Shown here: positions 1 to 7,973 of the stretch, one piece after another
Layout of the letters: each line of letters opens with the position of its first letter
Position numbering within the stretch: the first letter of the stretch is position 1
Assembly: GCF_030817175.1 (NCBI RefSeq)
Contig: NZ_JAUSYY010000001.1
Location: 1,054,001 to 1,118,000, forward strand
DNA from: Agromyces ramosus
GTDB lineage: Bacteria > Actinomycetota > Actinomycetes > Actinomycetales > Microbacteriaceae
Direction of reading: 5' to 3'
Length of the DNA: 64,000 nt
Translations under genes and position numbers: made by a program
The notes under the pieces: model-generated
The model's database searches: none
What the model saw: the letters and a program-made list of their open reading frames with translations, nothing else
What the model was told of the DNA's origin: nothing

Positions 1-861
1 GATGCGGTGGCTCGCCGTCACCTCGTAGGTGCGGCGGAGGGGCGCCGCAACGTCGTCGTGGCGCCGCTGCGCGACCCGCACGAAGAGGAAGTCGACGAGC
101 GCGAGCTGCGCGATACGGCTCGACATCGCGCCCATGCGGTACGTCGACTCCCGCGCGCGAGTGGGCAGCACGAACTCGGCGAGCTCGGCGATCGGCGACT
201 CCGGCGAGTTCGTGATCACGATCGTGGTGGCGCCCGCGTCGCGGGCGACCTCGAGGGCGTGGTTCGTCTCGGCGGTGAGGCCCGAGTGGGAGATGGCGAT
301 CGCGACATCCGTCGGCTTCCGAAGCGCCGCCGAGACCAGGGCGAGGTGGATGTCGACCGAGCAGAACGCCGAGATGCCGATGCGGCTGAGCTTCTGCTGC
401 AGGTCCTGTGCGGTGAGGCCACTCGCGCCGAAGCCGTAGAGGTCGATGTGCGCGGCGCCGACGATCGCGCCGACGGCGCCGTCGAGCACGGCGGTGTCGA
501 GTCCGTCGACGGTCTGCTCGATCGCGAGCACCTCGTGGAATGCGATCTTCGCCACGACGTCGGCGGCGGCGTCATCCGTGTTGATGTGCGAGTCGGCGAG
601 TCCGAACCGGTCGCGGCCTGCGGCCTCACGGCTGATGGCGGTGGCGACCTCCATGCGGAACTCGCGGTAGCCGCTGTACCCGAGGGTCTGGCAGAAGCGC
701 GCGACCGTCGAGAGCGAGGTGCCGCAGACCCGCGCGAGGTCGGTGATCGTGAGGTCGACCACGAGCGTCGGATCGGCGATGATCGCCTCCGCGACGCGCG
801 CCTCCGACGAGCTGAGGCGCGGCAGCGCCTGTTGCACCTCGGAGAGCACGTTCGTGGTCAT
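1..861 (-). CDS. MurR/RpiR-family transcriptional regulator, 3' end cut by window edge
   Basis: The frame is open from an ATG at 861 to the window edge (287 codons, no stop). It starts MTTNVLSEVQQALPRLS and has an N-terminal RpiR-type helix-turn-helix with the typical TSLSTVARFCQTLGYSGYREF recognition region around residues 45-65. A SIS sugar-isomerase-type domain follows from about residue 115 (GFGASGLTAQDLQQK, then IAISHSGLTAETNHALEVA). RpiR proteins sense phosphosugars through the SIS domain; MurR of E. coli senses MurNAc-6-phosphate. The ATG directly follows the murQ stop (TAG at 864-862), so it is the last visible gene of the leftward amino-sugar operon. I infer that it senses MurNAc-6-P or GlcNAc-6-P and controls this operon. 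Only a few residues should be missing, as the family is usually 280-300 aa. Confidence 0.9.
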   Translation of the reverse strand, partial: MTTNVLSEVQQALPRLSSSEARVAEAIIADPTLVVDLTITDLARVCGTSLSTVARFCQTLGYSGYREFRMEVATAISREAAGRDRFGLADSHINTDDAAADVVAKIAFHEVLAIEQTVDGLDTAVLDGAVGAIVGAAHIDLYGFGASGLTAQDLQQKLSRIGISAFCSVDIHLALVSAALRKPTDVAIAISHSGLTAETNHALEVARDAGATTIVITNSPESPIAELAEFVLPTRARESTYRMGAMSSRIAQLALVDFLFVRVAQRRHDDVAAPLRRTYEVTASHRI

Positions 862-1875
862 CTACAGGGTCCTCGTCTCGTGCTGCCGGCCGTCGGCGTG
901 CGCCTCGGAATCGCGCACGCTGGAAAGAGCATTGCGCAGCACTCCATCCTCGGCGGCGAGGCGCGCGAGCGCGACCTCGGGCGCCACCCCAGTGAGGGTC
1001 ACGAGGATCGCCGCCTTCACCTGCCCGTCGACCGATTCGAGGGCAGCGGATGCCGCGGCGGCATCCGACCCGGTCGCCTGCATGACGATGCGTTCCGCAC
1101 GCGCCCGCAGCTTGGCATTGGTGGCTCGCACGTCGACCATGAGGTTGCCGTGCACCTTGCCGAGGCGCACCATCGCGATCGTCGAGATCGAGTTGAGCAC
1201 GAGCTTCTGCGCCGTGCCGCCCTTGAGCCGGGTGGATCCGGCGACGATCTCGGGTCCCACCACCGTCTCGATGGCGAGGTCGGCGGCGGTGCCGATCGCG
1301 GAGTTCTCGTTGCAGGCGAAGCCGACCGTGAGGGCGCCGACGCTGCGCGCGTACTCGATCGCGCCGACGACGTACGGCGTGCGTCCGGACGCCGAGATGC
1401 CGACGAGCGCATCGGCCGCGGTGAGCCCGATGGCGGCGAGGTCGGCGGCTCCCAGTGCGGGATCGTCCTCCGCGTCCTCGACGGCGGAGTGCAGCGCCGC
1501 CTCACCGCCGGCGATGACGCCGACGACCTGGGCGGGGTCGGTGCCGAAGGTGGGCGGGATCTCGCTCGCGTCGAGCACGCCCATGCGTCCGGCGGTGCCG
1601 GCGCCCAGGTACACGAGCCGTCCGCCGCCGCGCAGCCGGGCGACGATCGCGTCGATCGCTGCGGCGATCTGCGGCGCCGCTTCGGTCACGGCTGCGACGG
1701 CCGCGGCGCTCTCGTCCTGCATGGCGGCGAGCTGGTCCTCGGTGGCCATCAGGTCGAAGCCGGCGTGCTGCTCGTTGACGCGTTCGGTCGACAGCTCGCC
1801 GAGGAGCTCGCGCAGCGCGCGGTGCTCGGCCGACTGTCGGTGCTCGGCGGACTGATGGAGTGCTGGCCCGGTCAT
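862..1875 (-). CDS. murQ: N-acetylmuramic acid 6-phosphate etherase
   Basis: 337 aa, slightly longer than the usual ~300 aa. MurQ cleaves the lactyl ether of MurNAc-6-phosphate to give GlcNAc-6-phosphate and D-lactate in the cytoplasm. The SIS-fold signatures are clear: RLVYLGAGTAGRMGVLDASE, PPTFGTDP, GISASGRTPYVVGA, ACNENSAIG and GSTRLKGGTAQKLVLN, all characteristic of the family. The N-terminal ~20 residues include a short QSAEHR duplication. The ATG at 1875 overlaps the anmK stop by four bases (ATGA), so the two genes are probably translationally coupled. It sits between AnmK, whose product is MurNAc-6-P, and the RpiR regulator. That is the expected order for muropeptide catabolism. Confidence 0.95.
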   Translation of the reverse strand: MTGPALHQSAEHRQSAEHRALRELLGELSTERVNEQHAGFDLMATEDQLAAMQDESAAAVAAVTEAAPQIAAAIDAIVARLRGGGRLVYLGAGTAGRMGVLDASEIPPTFGTDPAQVVGVIAGGEAALHSAVEDAEDDPALGAADLAAIGLTAADALVGISASGRTPYVVGAIEYARSVGALTVGFACNENSAIGTAADLAIETVVGPEIVAGSTRLKGGTAQKLVLNSISTIAMVRLGKVHGNLMVDVRATNAKLRARAERIVMQATGSDAAAASAALESVDGQVKAAILVTLTGVAPEVALARLAAEDGVLRNALSSVRDSEAHADGRQHETRTL

Positions 1876-3221
1876 CGTGGTTCTCCCCCGGTGGTGCGTG
1901 CGATGGTGCGTTCGGCGCGGTGCTCAGCGCGGTCGGTGCGTTCGGTGCGGTCGGTGCGGTCGGTGCGGTCGGTGCGCCCAGAATGATCAATGCGTTCGGC
2001 GCTCGGCTCGACGGTGACGGATGCCACGCCGGCGAGCGGCGCGGGAACCTGCAGCGGCACGCGGCCGGGCGTGAGCCGGCCGAGCACGCGCGGCGGGGCC
2101 GAGTCGGCGCGGGCAGTCTGCAGCGCGACCGGCACTCCGTGCCAGCTGCAGAAGCCGAGGAGCGCGAACATGAGCGACTCCTTGAAGGCCGGATCGATGC
2201 CGCGCGCCGCGCTCGACTCGACGGCGATGCCGCGGGCGCTCGCGAGGGCCTCGAGCCGTTCGAGCAGCACCGGGTTCAGCGCGCCGCCGCCCGAGCAGAC
2301 GAGGGCGGCAGGGGCATCCGGTGCCGCATCGGCCAGCGCCTCGACGACGGTGCGCGCCGTGAACTCGGTGAGGGTCGCGACGAGGTCGTCGATCGAGAGA
2401 TCGAAGGCGCCGGATGCCACGACCGCACGATCGACGACGTCGAGGCCGAACGTCTCACGGCCCGTCGATTTCGGGGCCGGCGCGGCGAGGTACGGATGCC
2501 GCAGCAGCTCGTCGAGCAGCGCCTTGTGCACCCGGCCCGCCGCGGCCAGCCGCCCGTCTTCGTCGTAGCCGTGCTCGCCGCCCGAGTGACGGTCGACGAC
2601 GGCGTCGATGAGGCAGTTGCCCGGCCCGCTGTCGAACGCGGAGACCTCGCCGTCTGCGCCCACGAGCTGCACGTTCGCGATGCCGCCGAGGTTCACGGTC
2701 GCGACCGCGCGGCGCGAAGCGCGCGCCGCCGCGCCCAGCCAGGCTCGGTCGAAGAACGCCATGAGCGGGGCGCCCTCGCCGCCCGCCGCGATGTCGGCGG
2801 CGCGCAGGTCGGAGAGCACGGGCACGCCGGTGCGCTCGGCGATCCACGCGGGCTCGCCGAGTTGCAGCGTGCCGCGCGCGTGCGCCCCCTCGACCCAGTG
2901 GAACACGGTCTGGCCGTGCGAGACGATCAGGTCGGGGGTCGTGCCCGATTCGCGGATGCCCCGCGCGGCGGCATCCGCGAACGCCTGGCCGATGCCCGTG
3001 GTGAGCCTGGTCCACTCGCCGGCCGCCTGCGGTTCGCCCGCGGCGACGGCGAGGATCTGCGCGCGGAGTTCCGGCGCCCACGCGACCGTCGTGGCGAATC
3101 GGGGCGTCATCCGCACGTCGGGCCGCGAGTGCTCGCGCGAACCGGTGGAGCGCACGAGGTCGACGACGGCGACGTCGATGCCGTCGGCCGAGGTGCCCGA
3201 CTGCAGCGAGAGCACGATCAT
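1872..3221 (-). CDS. anmK: anhydro-N-acetylmuramic acid kinase with a repetitive C-terminal tail
   Basis: 449 aa. AnmK converts 1,6-anhydroMurNAc plus ATP to MurNAc-6-phosphate, the MurQ substrate. Visible family features are the N-terminal phosphate motif SLQSGTSADGIDVAVVDL, the VSHGQTVFHW segment, NLGGIANVQ, the DSGPGNCLIDAVVDRHS motif and VCSGGGALNPVLLERLEAL near the C-terminus. The normal family length is about 370-390 aa. The extra ~50 residues are a low-complexity tail of TDR/ERTDR units made by a 9-bp microsatellite. Start ATG at 3221 overlaps the NagZ stop (ATGA). The 3' end overlaps murQ by four bases. Anhydro sugars come from lytic transglycosylases, so this points to uptake or recycling of peptidoglycan turnover products. 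Confidence 0.93.
   Translation of the reverse strand: MIVLSLQSGTSADGIDVAVVDLVRSTGSREHSRPDVRMTPRFATTVAWAPELRAQILAVAAGEPQAAGEWTRLTTGIGQAFADAAARGIRESGTTPDLIVSHGQTVFHWVEGAHARGTLQLGEPAWIAERTGVPVLSDLRAADIAAGGEGAPLMAFFDRAWLGAAARASRRAVATVNLGGIANVQLVGADGEVSAFDSGPGNCLIDAVVDRHSGGEHGYDEDGRLAAAGRVHKALLDELLRHPYLAAPAPKSTGRETFGLDVVDRAVVASGAFDLSIDDLVATLTEFTARTVVEALADAAPDAPAALVCSGGGALNPVLLERLEALASARGIAVESSAARGIDPAFKESLMFALLGFCSWHGVPVALQTARADSAPPRVLGRLTPGRVPLQVPAPLAGVASVTVEPSAERIDHSGRTDRTDRTDRTERTDRAEHRAERTIARTTGGEPR
1931..1974. repeat. 9-bp microsatellite inside the 3' end of anmK
   Basis: About four to five tandem, slightly imperfect copies of GGTGCGGTC (plus strand) encode repeated Thr-Asp-Arg units in the AnmK tail. 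The unit is a multiple of three, so copy-number change would alter tail length without breaking the frame or the downstream murQ overlap. Confidence 0.8.
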
Positions 3222-4708
3222 GCCGGCACCCCCGCATCGAGCAGCGCGGCCGCGGCGTCGGCGGCGAGTCGGCTCGCGGCGCGCGCGTGCAGCGCGGGCA
3301 GCGGCAGGCGCGCGCTCGACCCGTTGTCGCTCGGCATGCCCACGTTCACGACGACGGCGTCGGCGCGCACGGCCGCCACGCGCTCGAGCGCGTCACGCTG
3401 CCCGCCCGCGCCGGCGCCGATGCGGTCGACGAGCACGACGAGCGGCACATCGGGCGGCAGGGCGGCGACCGCCGCCTCCGAGCTGTCGACGCCAACGACC
3501 CGTCCTCCGGCGGCGAGGGCCTCTGCGACGAAGTCGGTGCTGCCGTCGACGGCGAGGGTCGACCGTCCGCGCAGGTCGACGACGGTGCGCGGGCGGGGCA
3601 GCGCCGGGAACGAGCCGTCGGCCGTGACCGCCGCACGTGCGATGGCGGCCGCGTCGAGGGGCATCCGCTCACCTGCCGTGCCTTCGGCGAGGGATGCCGC
3701 GAGCGCGCGCACCCGCCCGGCGGCGCGTTCGAGCACGGCCACCGGGAGCGTGCCGTCGTCGACCGCGGCGACGATCGCCTGCTGCACCTCGCGGAAGTCG
3801 CGCTCGTCCTGATCGGGTGCGGCCGCGGCGCCGAGGTTGCGCGGATTGCCGACGCAGAGCAGGTCGGCCCCCGCGAGGAGCGCCTGCACGGCGCCCGGGC
3901 CCGCGCCGACCGACTCGCGCACGGCCGCCATGTCGAGCGCGTCGGTGATGATGACGCCGGCGAAGCCCATGGCCCGCACGCGTCCGAGCGCGACGGGGTT
4001 CAGCGTCGCAGGTTGCTCGCCCCACGCCGGCACGATGACGTGCGCCGACATGACCGCGGCGACGCCCGCGTCGATCGCCGCCTGGAACGGCGGGAGGTGC
4101 ACTCGCTCGAGCTCGTCGAGCCCGATCGTGAGCGACGGCAGCGCGTGGTGCGAGTCGAGGTGGGTGTCGCCGTGGCCCGGGAAGTGCTTCACGCACGCAG
4201 CCGCCCCGGCGCCCTGGATGCCGCGGAGCGCGGCCACGGTGTGCCGCGACACGAGCTCGGGCGTCTCGCCGAACGAGCGCACGCCGATGACCGGATTGCG
4301 CGGGTCGGTGTTGACGTCGGCCACGGGTGCGAGCACGAGGTTCGCGCCGACCGCGAGCGAGCGCGCGGCGAGTTCCTGCCCGACCGCCTCGGTGGCGGCG
4401 AGGTCGTCGACCGCGCCGAGCTGCGCCGCCCCCGGCAGCGTCGAGCCGGCCTCGACCTCGAGCCTCGTGACGTTGCCGCCCTCCTCGTCGATGCCCACGA
4501 GGAGCGGTCGGCCGACACCACGGAGCTCGGCGGCGAGAGACATCCGCTCGCCTTCATCGCCCAGGTTGTGCGAGAACAGCACGACGCCCGCGAGACCGCC
4601 GCCGGAGAGCTCGCGGCGAAGCCAGTCGGGGACGCCCCGGCCGAGGAACCCCGGCCAGAGCACCCCGCCCACCAACCTCATGACGGTGGGATCGTCGGCG
4701 CCGGTCAC
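3218..4708 (-). CDS. nagZ: GH3 beta-N-acetylhexosaminidase (NagZ-type)
   Basis: 496 aa from a GTG at 4708. This start overlaps the permease stop as GTGA, the coupling seen elsewhere in this operon; an ATG at 4681 is the alternative. The GH3 barrel shows LVGIDEEGGNVTRL, the hexosaminidase His-Asp general-base loop KHFPGHGDTHLDSHHALP, and the nucleophile region ITDALDMAAVR with Asp256 as the likely nucleophile. NagZ removes GlcNAc from GlcNAc-(anhydro)MurNAc. The protein is longer than single-domain Gram-negative NagZ (~340 aa): residues ~330-496 form an extra alpha/beta C-terminal domain, as in two-domain Gram-positive enzymes. No signal peptide is seen, so it probably acts in the cytoplasm on imported disaccharide and feeds AnmK and MurQ. 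Confidence 0.9.
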   Translation of the reverse strand: MTGADDPTVMRLVGGVLWPGFLGRGVPDWLRRELSGGGLAGVVLFSHNLGDEGERMSLAAELRGVGRPLLVGIDEEGGNVTRLEVEAGSTLPGAAQLGAVDDLAATEAVGQELAARSLAVGANLVLAPVADVNTDPRNPVIGVRSFGETPELVSRHTVAALRGIQGAGAAACVKHFPGHGDTHLDSHHALPSLTIGLDELERVHLPPFQAAIDAGVAAVMSAHVIVPAWGEQPATLNPVALGRVRAMGFAGVIITDALDMAAVRESVGAGPGAVQALLAGADLLCVGNPRNLGAAAAPDQDERDFREVQQAIVAAVDDGTLPVAVLERAAGRVRALAASLAEGTAGERMPLDAAAIARAAVTADGSFPALPRPRTVVDLRGRSTLAVDGSTDFVAEALAAGGRVVGVDSSEAAVAALPPDVPLVVLVDRIGAGAGGQRDALERVAAVRADAVVVNVGMPSDNGSSARLPLPALHARAASRLAADAAAALLDAGVPA

Positions 4709-5613
4709 CCCTTCACCGCGCCGGCCACGAGGCCGCTCGACAAGCGACGCTGGACGATGACGAAGAAGATCATCACCGGGATCGTGATGATGGTCGAGGC
4801 GGCCATGATGTAGCCCCACTCGTTCGAGTGCTCGCCGAAGAACTGCTTGAGGCCGATCGCGACCGTGTAGTTCGCGGTCGCGCCCCCCAGCAGGGTCATC
4901 GCGAAGATGAACTCGTTCCACGCGGTGATGAACGAGAACACGCTCGTCGCGACGAGCCCCGGCATCACGAGCGGGAGCAGCACCGACCGGAACATGCGCC
5001 CCCACGTGGCGCCGTCGATGTATGCGGCCTCCTCGAGCTCGACGGGCACGGCCGCGACGAACCCGCGGAGCATCCAGATGCCGAACGGGAGCGAGAGCGC
5101 GACGTAGACGACCATGAGGCCGAGCAGCGTGTTGAGGAGCTGCAGGTCGCGCACCTGCACGAAGAGCGGGATGACGAGCGCCTCGAGCGGCACCATCTGC
5201 ACGATCAGGATCATGAGCAGCATCGCCGTGCGGAACTTGAAGCGGAACCGTGCGACCGCCACCGAGGCGAGCAGCGCGAGGACCGCGCTCGCGAGCACCG
5301 TCACGACGGCGACGATCGCCGAGTTGCGGAGGAAGACGTCGAAGCCGCCCTCGGTCAGCACGTAGGCGAAGTTGTCGAAGGTGAACTCGCGCGGCAGGAG
5401 CTGCTGGCCGCCGCTGCCGGCTTGCGCGTCGAACGCGCTCGAGAGCATCCAGAACGCGGGGAAGAGCGTGAAGCCGAGCAGCAGGAGCACGAGCACGGCC
5501 TTGCCCGCCGCGGCGCGGGTCTTGCGGGCCGAGCGGCGCGTGCTGCGGATGGGACGGTCGGCGGCGTCGGCACGATCGGTGGCGCGGTCGGTGCCGGTGG
5601 TGGGGACGCTCAC
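4705..5613 (-). CDS. carbohydrate ABC permease, MalG-type
   Basis: 302 aa from a GTG at 5613, with a strong GGAGGAG ribosome-binding site lying in the end of the upstream gene and a GTGA overlap with its stop. Six membrane segments are evident, beginning with KAVLVLLLLGFTLFPAFWML. The inner-membrane loop EEAAYIDGATWGRMFRSVLLPLVMPG is the EAA motif that docks the ATPase. Ending in SGLVAGAVKG is typical of CUT1-family MalG-like permeases. It pairs with the upstream permease and the binding protein. No ATPase gene is present in the operon. Confidence 0.92.
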   Translation of the reverse strand: MSVPTTGTDRATDRADAADRPIRSTRRSARKTRAAAGKAVLVLLLLGFTLFPAFWMLSSAFDAQAGSGGQQLLPREFTFDNFAYVLTEGGFDVFLRNSAIVAVVTVLASAVLALLASVAVARFRFKFRTAMLLMILIVQMVPLEALVIPLFVQVRDLQLLNTLLGLMVVYVALSLPFGIWMLRGFVAAVPVELEEAAYIDGATWGRMFRSVLLPLVMPGLVATSVFSFITAWNEFIFAMTLLGGATANYTVAIGLKQFFGEHSNEWGYIMAASTIITIPVMIFFVIVQRRLSSGLVAGAVKG

Positions 5614-6581
5614 AGCTCCTCCTCCTTCAGCATGGTGCGCACGTAGACGACGGTGATGCCGAGCAGCACGAGGGTGAGCAGCACGGCGATCGCCGAGCCG
5701 AAGCCGTAACGGTTCTGGCCGAACGACTCCACGTACGACCACACCCCGAGGTTCAGCGCCTCGCGGTTCGATCCCGCGCCTCCTGGCATGAGGTAGACCT
5801 GCGCGAAGACCTTGAAGTCCCAGATGGTGGAGAGGATGATCACGACCGCGAAGACCTGCTTGAGGTTCGGCACGATGATGCGCCAGAACCGGCCCCACGC
5901 GTTCGCGCCGTCCATCTCAGCCGCCTCGAGCATCTCCTTCGGCACGCCGAGCAGGCCCGCGAGGATCGTGATGGCCACGAACGGGAAGCCGTGGTGGATG
6001 ACGTTCAGCAGCACGATCGCGTAGAAGCTGTAGCGGTTCGTGAACCAGTTGACGGGTTCGTCCTGCAGGCCGAGTGCCTGGAGGGTCTCGTTGAAGATGC
6101 CGCGGTCGGCGTCGAAGATCCACACCCAGACGTAGGTGCCCGTGACCGCGGGCATCGCCCAGGCGATCATGATGGCGCTGCCCACGACCGTGCGCCACAC
6201 GGGGCCGAGCGAGGCCATGAGCACGGCGACCCCGGTGCCCAGGGCGACCGTGCCGGCAACGGCGAGCACCGCGAAGCCGACGGTGTTCGGCAGCACGATG
6301 GTCCAGAGGGTCGGGTCGGTGAAGATCTCGCCGTAGTTGGCGAGGCCGATGAAGTTGAAGTCGCCGGTGACGATCTCGCGCAGTCCGTAGTCCTGCAGGG
6401 AGAAGAGGAACACGCGCACGAGCGGCCAGAGCAGCAGGATCGCGAGTACCGCGAGCGCCGGCCCGAGCAGCAGCCAGGGGCGGGTGCGGGCCAGGATGCT
6501 CCGCTTCCGGCCGGGCCCGCCGGCCGTGCGGGGAGCGGATGCCCCCTGCACGACCGGCGGAGCCTGAAGGGTGTTGCTCAC
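5610..6581 (-). CDS. carbohydrate ABC permease, MalF-type
   Basis: 323 aa from a GTG at 6581, four bases after the binding-protein stop. It has six predicted membrane helices, the first being PWLLLGPALAVLAILLLWPLV. The EAA loop is EMLEAAEMDGANAWGRFWRIIVPNLKQV. CUT1 importers of this type take up mono- to oligosaccharides. From the neighbours, the cargo is inferred to be a MurNAc- or GlcNAc-containing sugar released from peptidoglycan. Confidence 0.92.
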   Translation of the reverse strand: MSNTLQAPPVVQGASAPRTAGGPGRKRSILARTRPWLLLGPALAVLAILLLWPLVRVFLFSLQDYGLREIVTGDFNFIGLANYGEIFTDPTLWTIVLPNTVGFAVLAVAGTVALGTGVAVLMASLGPVWRTVVGSAIMIAWAMPAVTGTYVWVWIFDADRGIFNETLQALGLQDEPVNWFTNRYSFYAIVLLNVIHHGFPFVAITILAGLLGVPKEMLEAAEMDGANAWGRFWRIIVPNLKQVFAVVIILSTIWDFKVFAQVYLMPGGAGSNREALNLGVWSYVESFGQNRYGFGSAIAVLLTLVLLGITVVYVRTMLKEEEL

Positions 6582-6585
6582 TGAA

Positions 6586-7881
6586 TCAGTTGCCGTTCAT
6601 GATCTCGTCCATCTCCGCGGCTGCGTCGGTCGTCGCCTGCTCGACCGTCTTCTGCCCGGAGAGGATCGCCTGGATGGCGGTGTTCGTGGTCTTCTTCGCC
6701 TGCACGGCGCCGAACTTCGGCGTGACGGGCACGGTGCCGCCGCCGTCGACGAGCTGCGTGGCGAAGGGCGCCACGAGCGGGTCGTCCGACTCCATGGTCT
6801 CGGCGAGGAGCGATGCCTGGCCCGGGAAGTAGCCCGACTGCTCGCCCCACTGCTCGGCGAACTCACCGGTCGTCATGAGCTTGATGAACTCCCAGGCGAG
6901 GTCCTTGTTCTCTGCCGTCTCGAACATCGAGAGGTGCGAGCCGCCGAGCACCGACGGCGAGATGCCGCCGTCCTTGCCGGGGATCGGGGTGGCGGCGAAC
7001 TTGCCCTCGAGCTCGGCGTTCTTCTCGACGATGGCCGCGGGGGTCCACGAGCCCATGAGGGCCATGGCCACGTTGCCCTGCGAGAAGTTGTCGAGCACGT
7101 CGGTCTCCTTCCAGGTCGTGGCACCGGCCGACGAGAAGCCGTGCTTCAGCGCGAGGTCGGTGTAGAACTGGATGCCCTCCTGCGACTCGGGGCTCGCGAG
7201 CTGCGACTCCCATGCGTCGCCATCTTCGACGGCGACCTCGCCGCCGGCACCCCAGACCCACGGGTACACGCCGAACTCGGCGTCGCCGGGCACGGCGAAC
7301 GCGATCATCTCGGGGTGCGCGGCCTTCACGGCCTCGCCCGCGGCGACGATCTCGTCCCAGCTGGTCGGGGCCTCGAGGCCGAGCTCCTCGAAGATGTCGG
7401 CACGGTAGACGAGCGAGCGCACACCGGCGTACCAGGGCATGCCGTACAGCTCGTCGTCGTAGGTGCCCGAGGTGACGAGTCCTTCGACGAGGTCGCCGCC
7501 GAGGTCTTCGGACTCGACGTACTCGCCGATCGGGGCGAGCGCGCCGGCGTCGGCGAACTCGGCGGTCCACGTCGTGCCGGTCTCGGCGACGTCGGGCGTC
7601 GTGCCACCGGCGATGGAGGTGACGAAGCGGTCGTGGGCGTCGGCCCACTGCACGTACTCGACGTTGAGCTCGGCACCGGTCTCTTCGGTGAAGGCGGCGC
7701 CGACCTCGTCGAAGAAGGCCTCGGAGTCGGGATTGGTGCCTTCCATGATCCAGACGTCGAGCGTCTGGCCCTCGGCGTTGACGTCTTCGCCGCCTCCGCC
7801 GTCTGCGGGGGCGGAGCAGGCCGACATGCCGAGCGCGGCCGTGAGGCCCAGCGCGGCGATCGGGAGGAAGCGTTTCTTCAT
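6586..7881 (-). CDS. sugar-binding lipoprotein of the muropeptide ABC importer
   Basis: 431 aa from the ATG at 7881, which has GAGGAG about 8 nt upstream. A lipoprotein signal peptide MKKRFLPIAALGLTAALGMSAC ends in a lipobox with the cysteine at about residue 22, followed by an acidic/glycine linker. The rest is an extracellular solute-binding protein family 1 fold (LDVWIMEGTNPDSEAFF, ITGEF-like C-terminal segments, SGYFPGQASL). It is anchored outside and delivers sugar to the two permeases. Being the first gene of the operon, its upstream region (7882-7973) should hold the operon promoter. The sugar specificity cannot be read from sequence and is inferred from NagZ, AnmK and MurQ downstream. 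Confidence 0.92.
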   Translation of the reverse strand: MKKRFLPIAALGLTAALGMSACSAPADGGGGEDVNAEGQTLDVWIMEGTNPDSEAFFDEVGAAFTEETGAELNVEYVQWADAHDRFVTSIAGGTTPDVAETGTTWTAEFADAGALAPIGEYVESEDLGGDLVEGLVTSGTYDDELYGMPWYAGVRSLVYRADIFEELGLEAPTSWDEIVAAGEAVKAAHPEMIAFAVPGDAEFGVYPWVWGAGGEVAVEDGDAWESQLASPESQEGIQFYTDLALKHGFSSAGATTWKETDVLDNFSQGNVAMALMGSWTPAAIVEKNAELEGKFAATPIPGKDGGISPSVLGGSHLSMFETAENKDLAWEFIKLMTTGEFAEQWGEQSGYFPGQASLLAETMESDDPLVAPFATQLVDGGGTVPVTPKFGAVQAKKTTNTAIQAILSGQKTVEQATTDAAAEMDEIMNGN

Positions 7882-7898
7882 AGCGTGGTCTCCTCGTT

Positions 7899-7943
7899 GA
7901 AACTGGAATGTGGGCGCGAGTGCCCGGGGACTGCGAAACTGGA
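7899..7943. promoter_or_regulatory. direct repeat GAAACTGGA in the divergent promoter region
   Basis: The 9-mer GAAACTGGA occurs at 7899-7907 and again at 7935-7943, 36 bp apart, in the 92-bp gap between the binding-protein gene and the kinase gene. The second copy overlaps the -35 box of the kinase promoter. It is a candidate site for the RpiR regulator. The identity of the binding protein is inference. Confidence 0.45.
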
Positions 7944-7967
7944 CAGTAGTGACTCTGGAAGTATTAT
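7940..7967 (+). promoter_or_regulatory. promoter giving a probable leaderless kinase mRNA
   Basis: TGGACA at 7940-7945 and TATTAT at 7962-7967 are close to the -35 and -10 consensus and are separated by 16 bp. The start codon ATG begins at 7974, seven bases after the -10 box. The first transcribed base would therefore be at or next to the A of the ATG. No ribosome-binding site is visible before this ATG, which fits a leaderless transcript. Confidence 0.65.
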
Positions 7968-7973
7968 TCGTGA

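Noticed and set aside
1921..1980. Tandem repeats as a possible CRISPR
   Set aside because: Units are 9 bp with no spacers and lie within a coding frame; it is a microsatellite.
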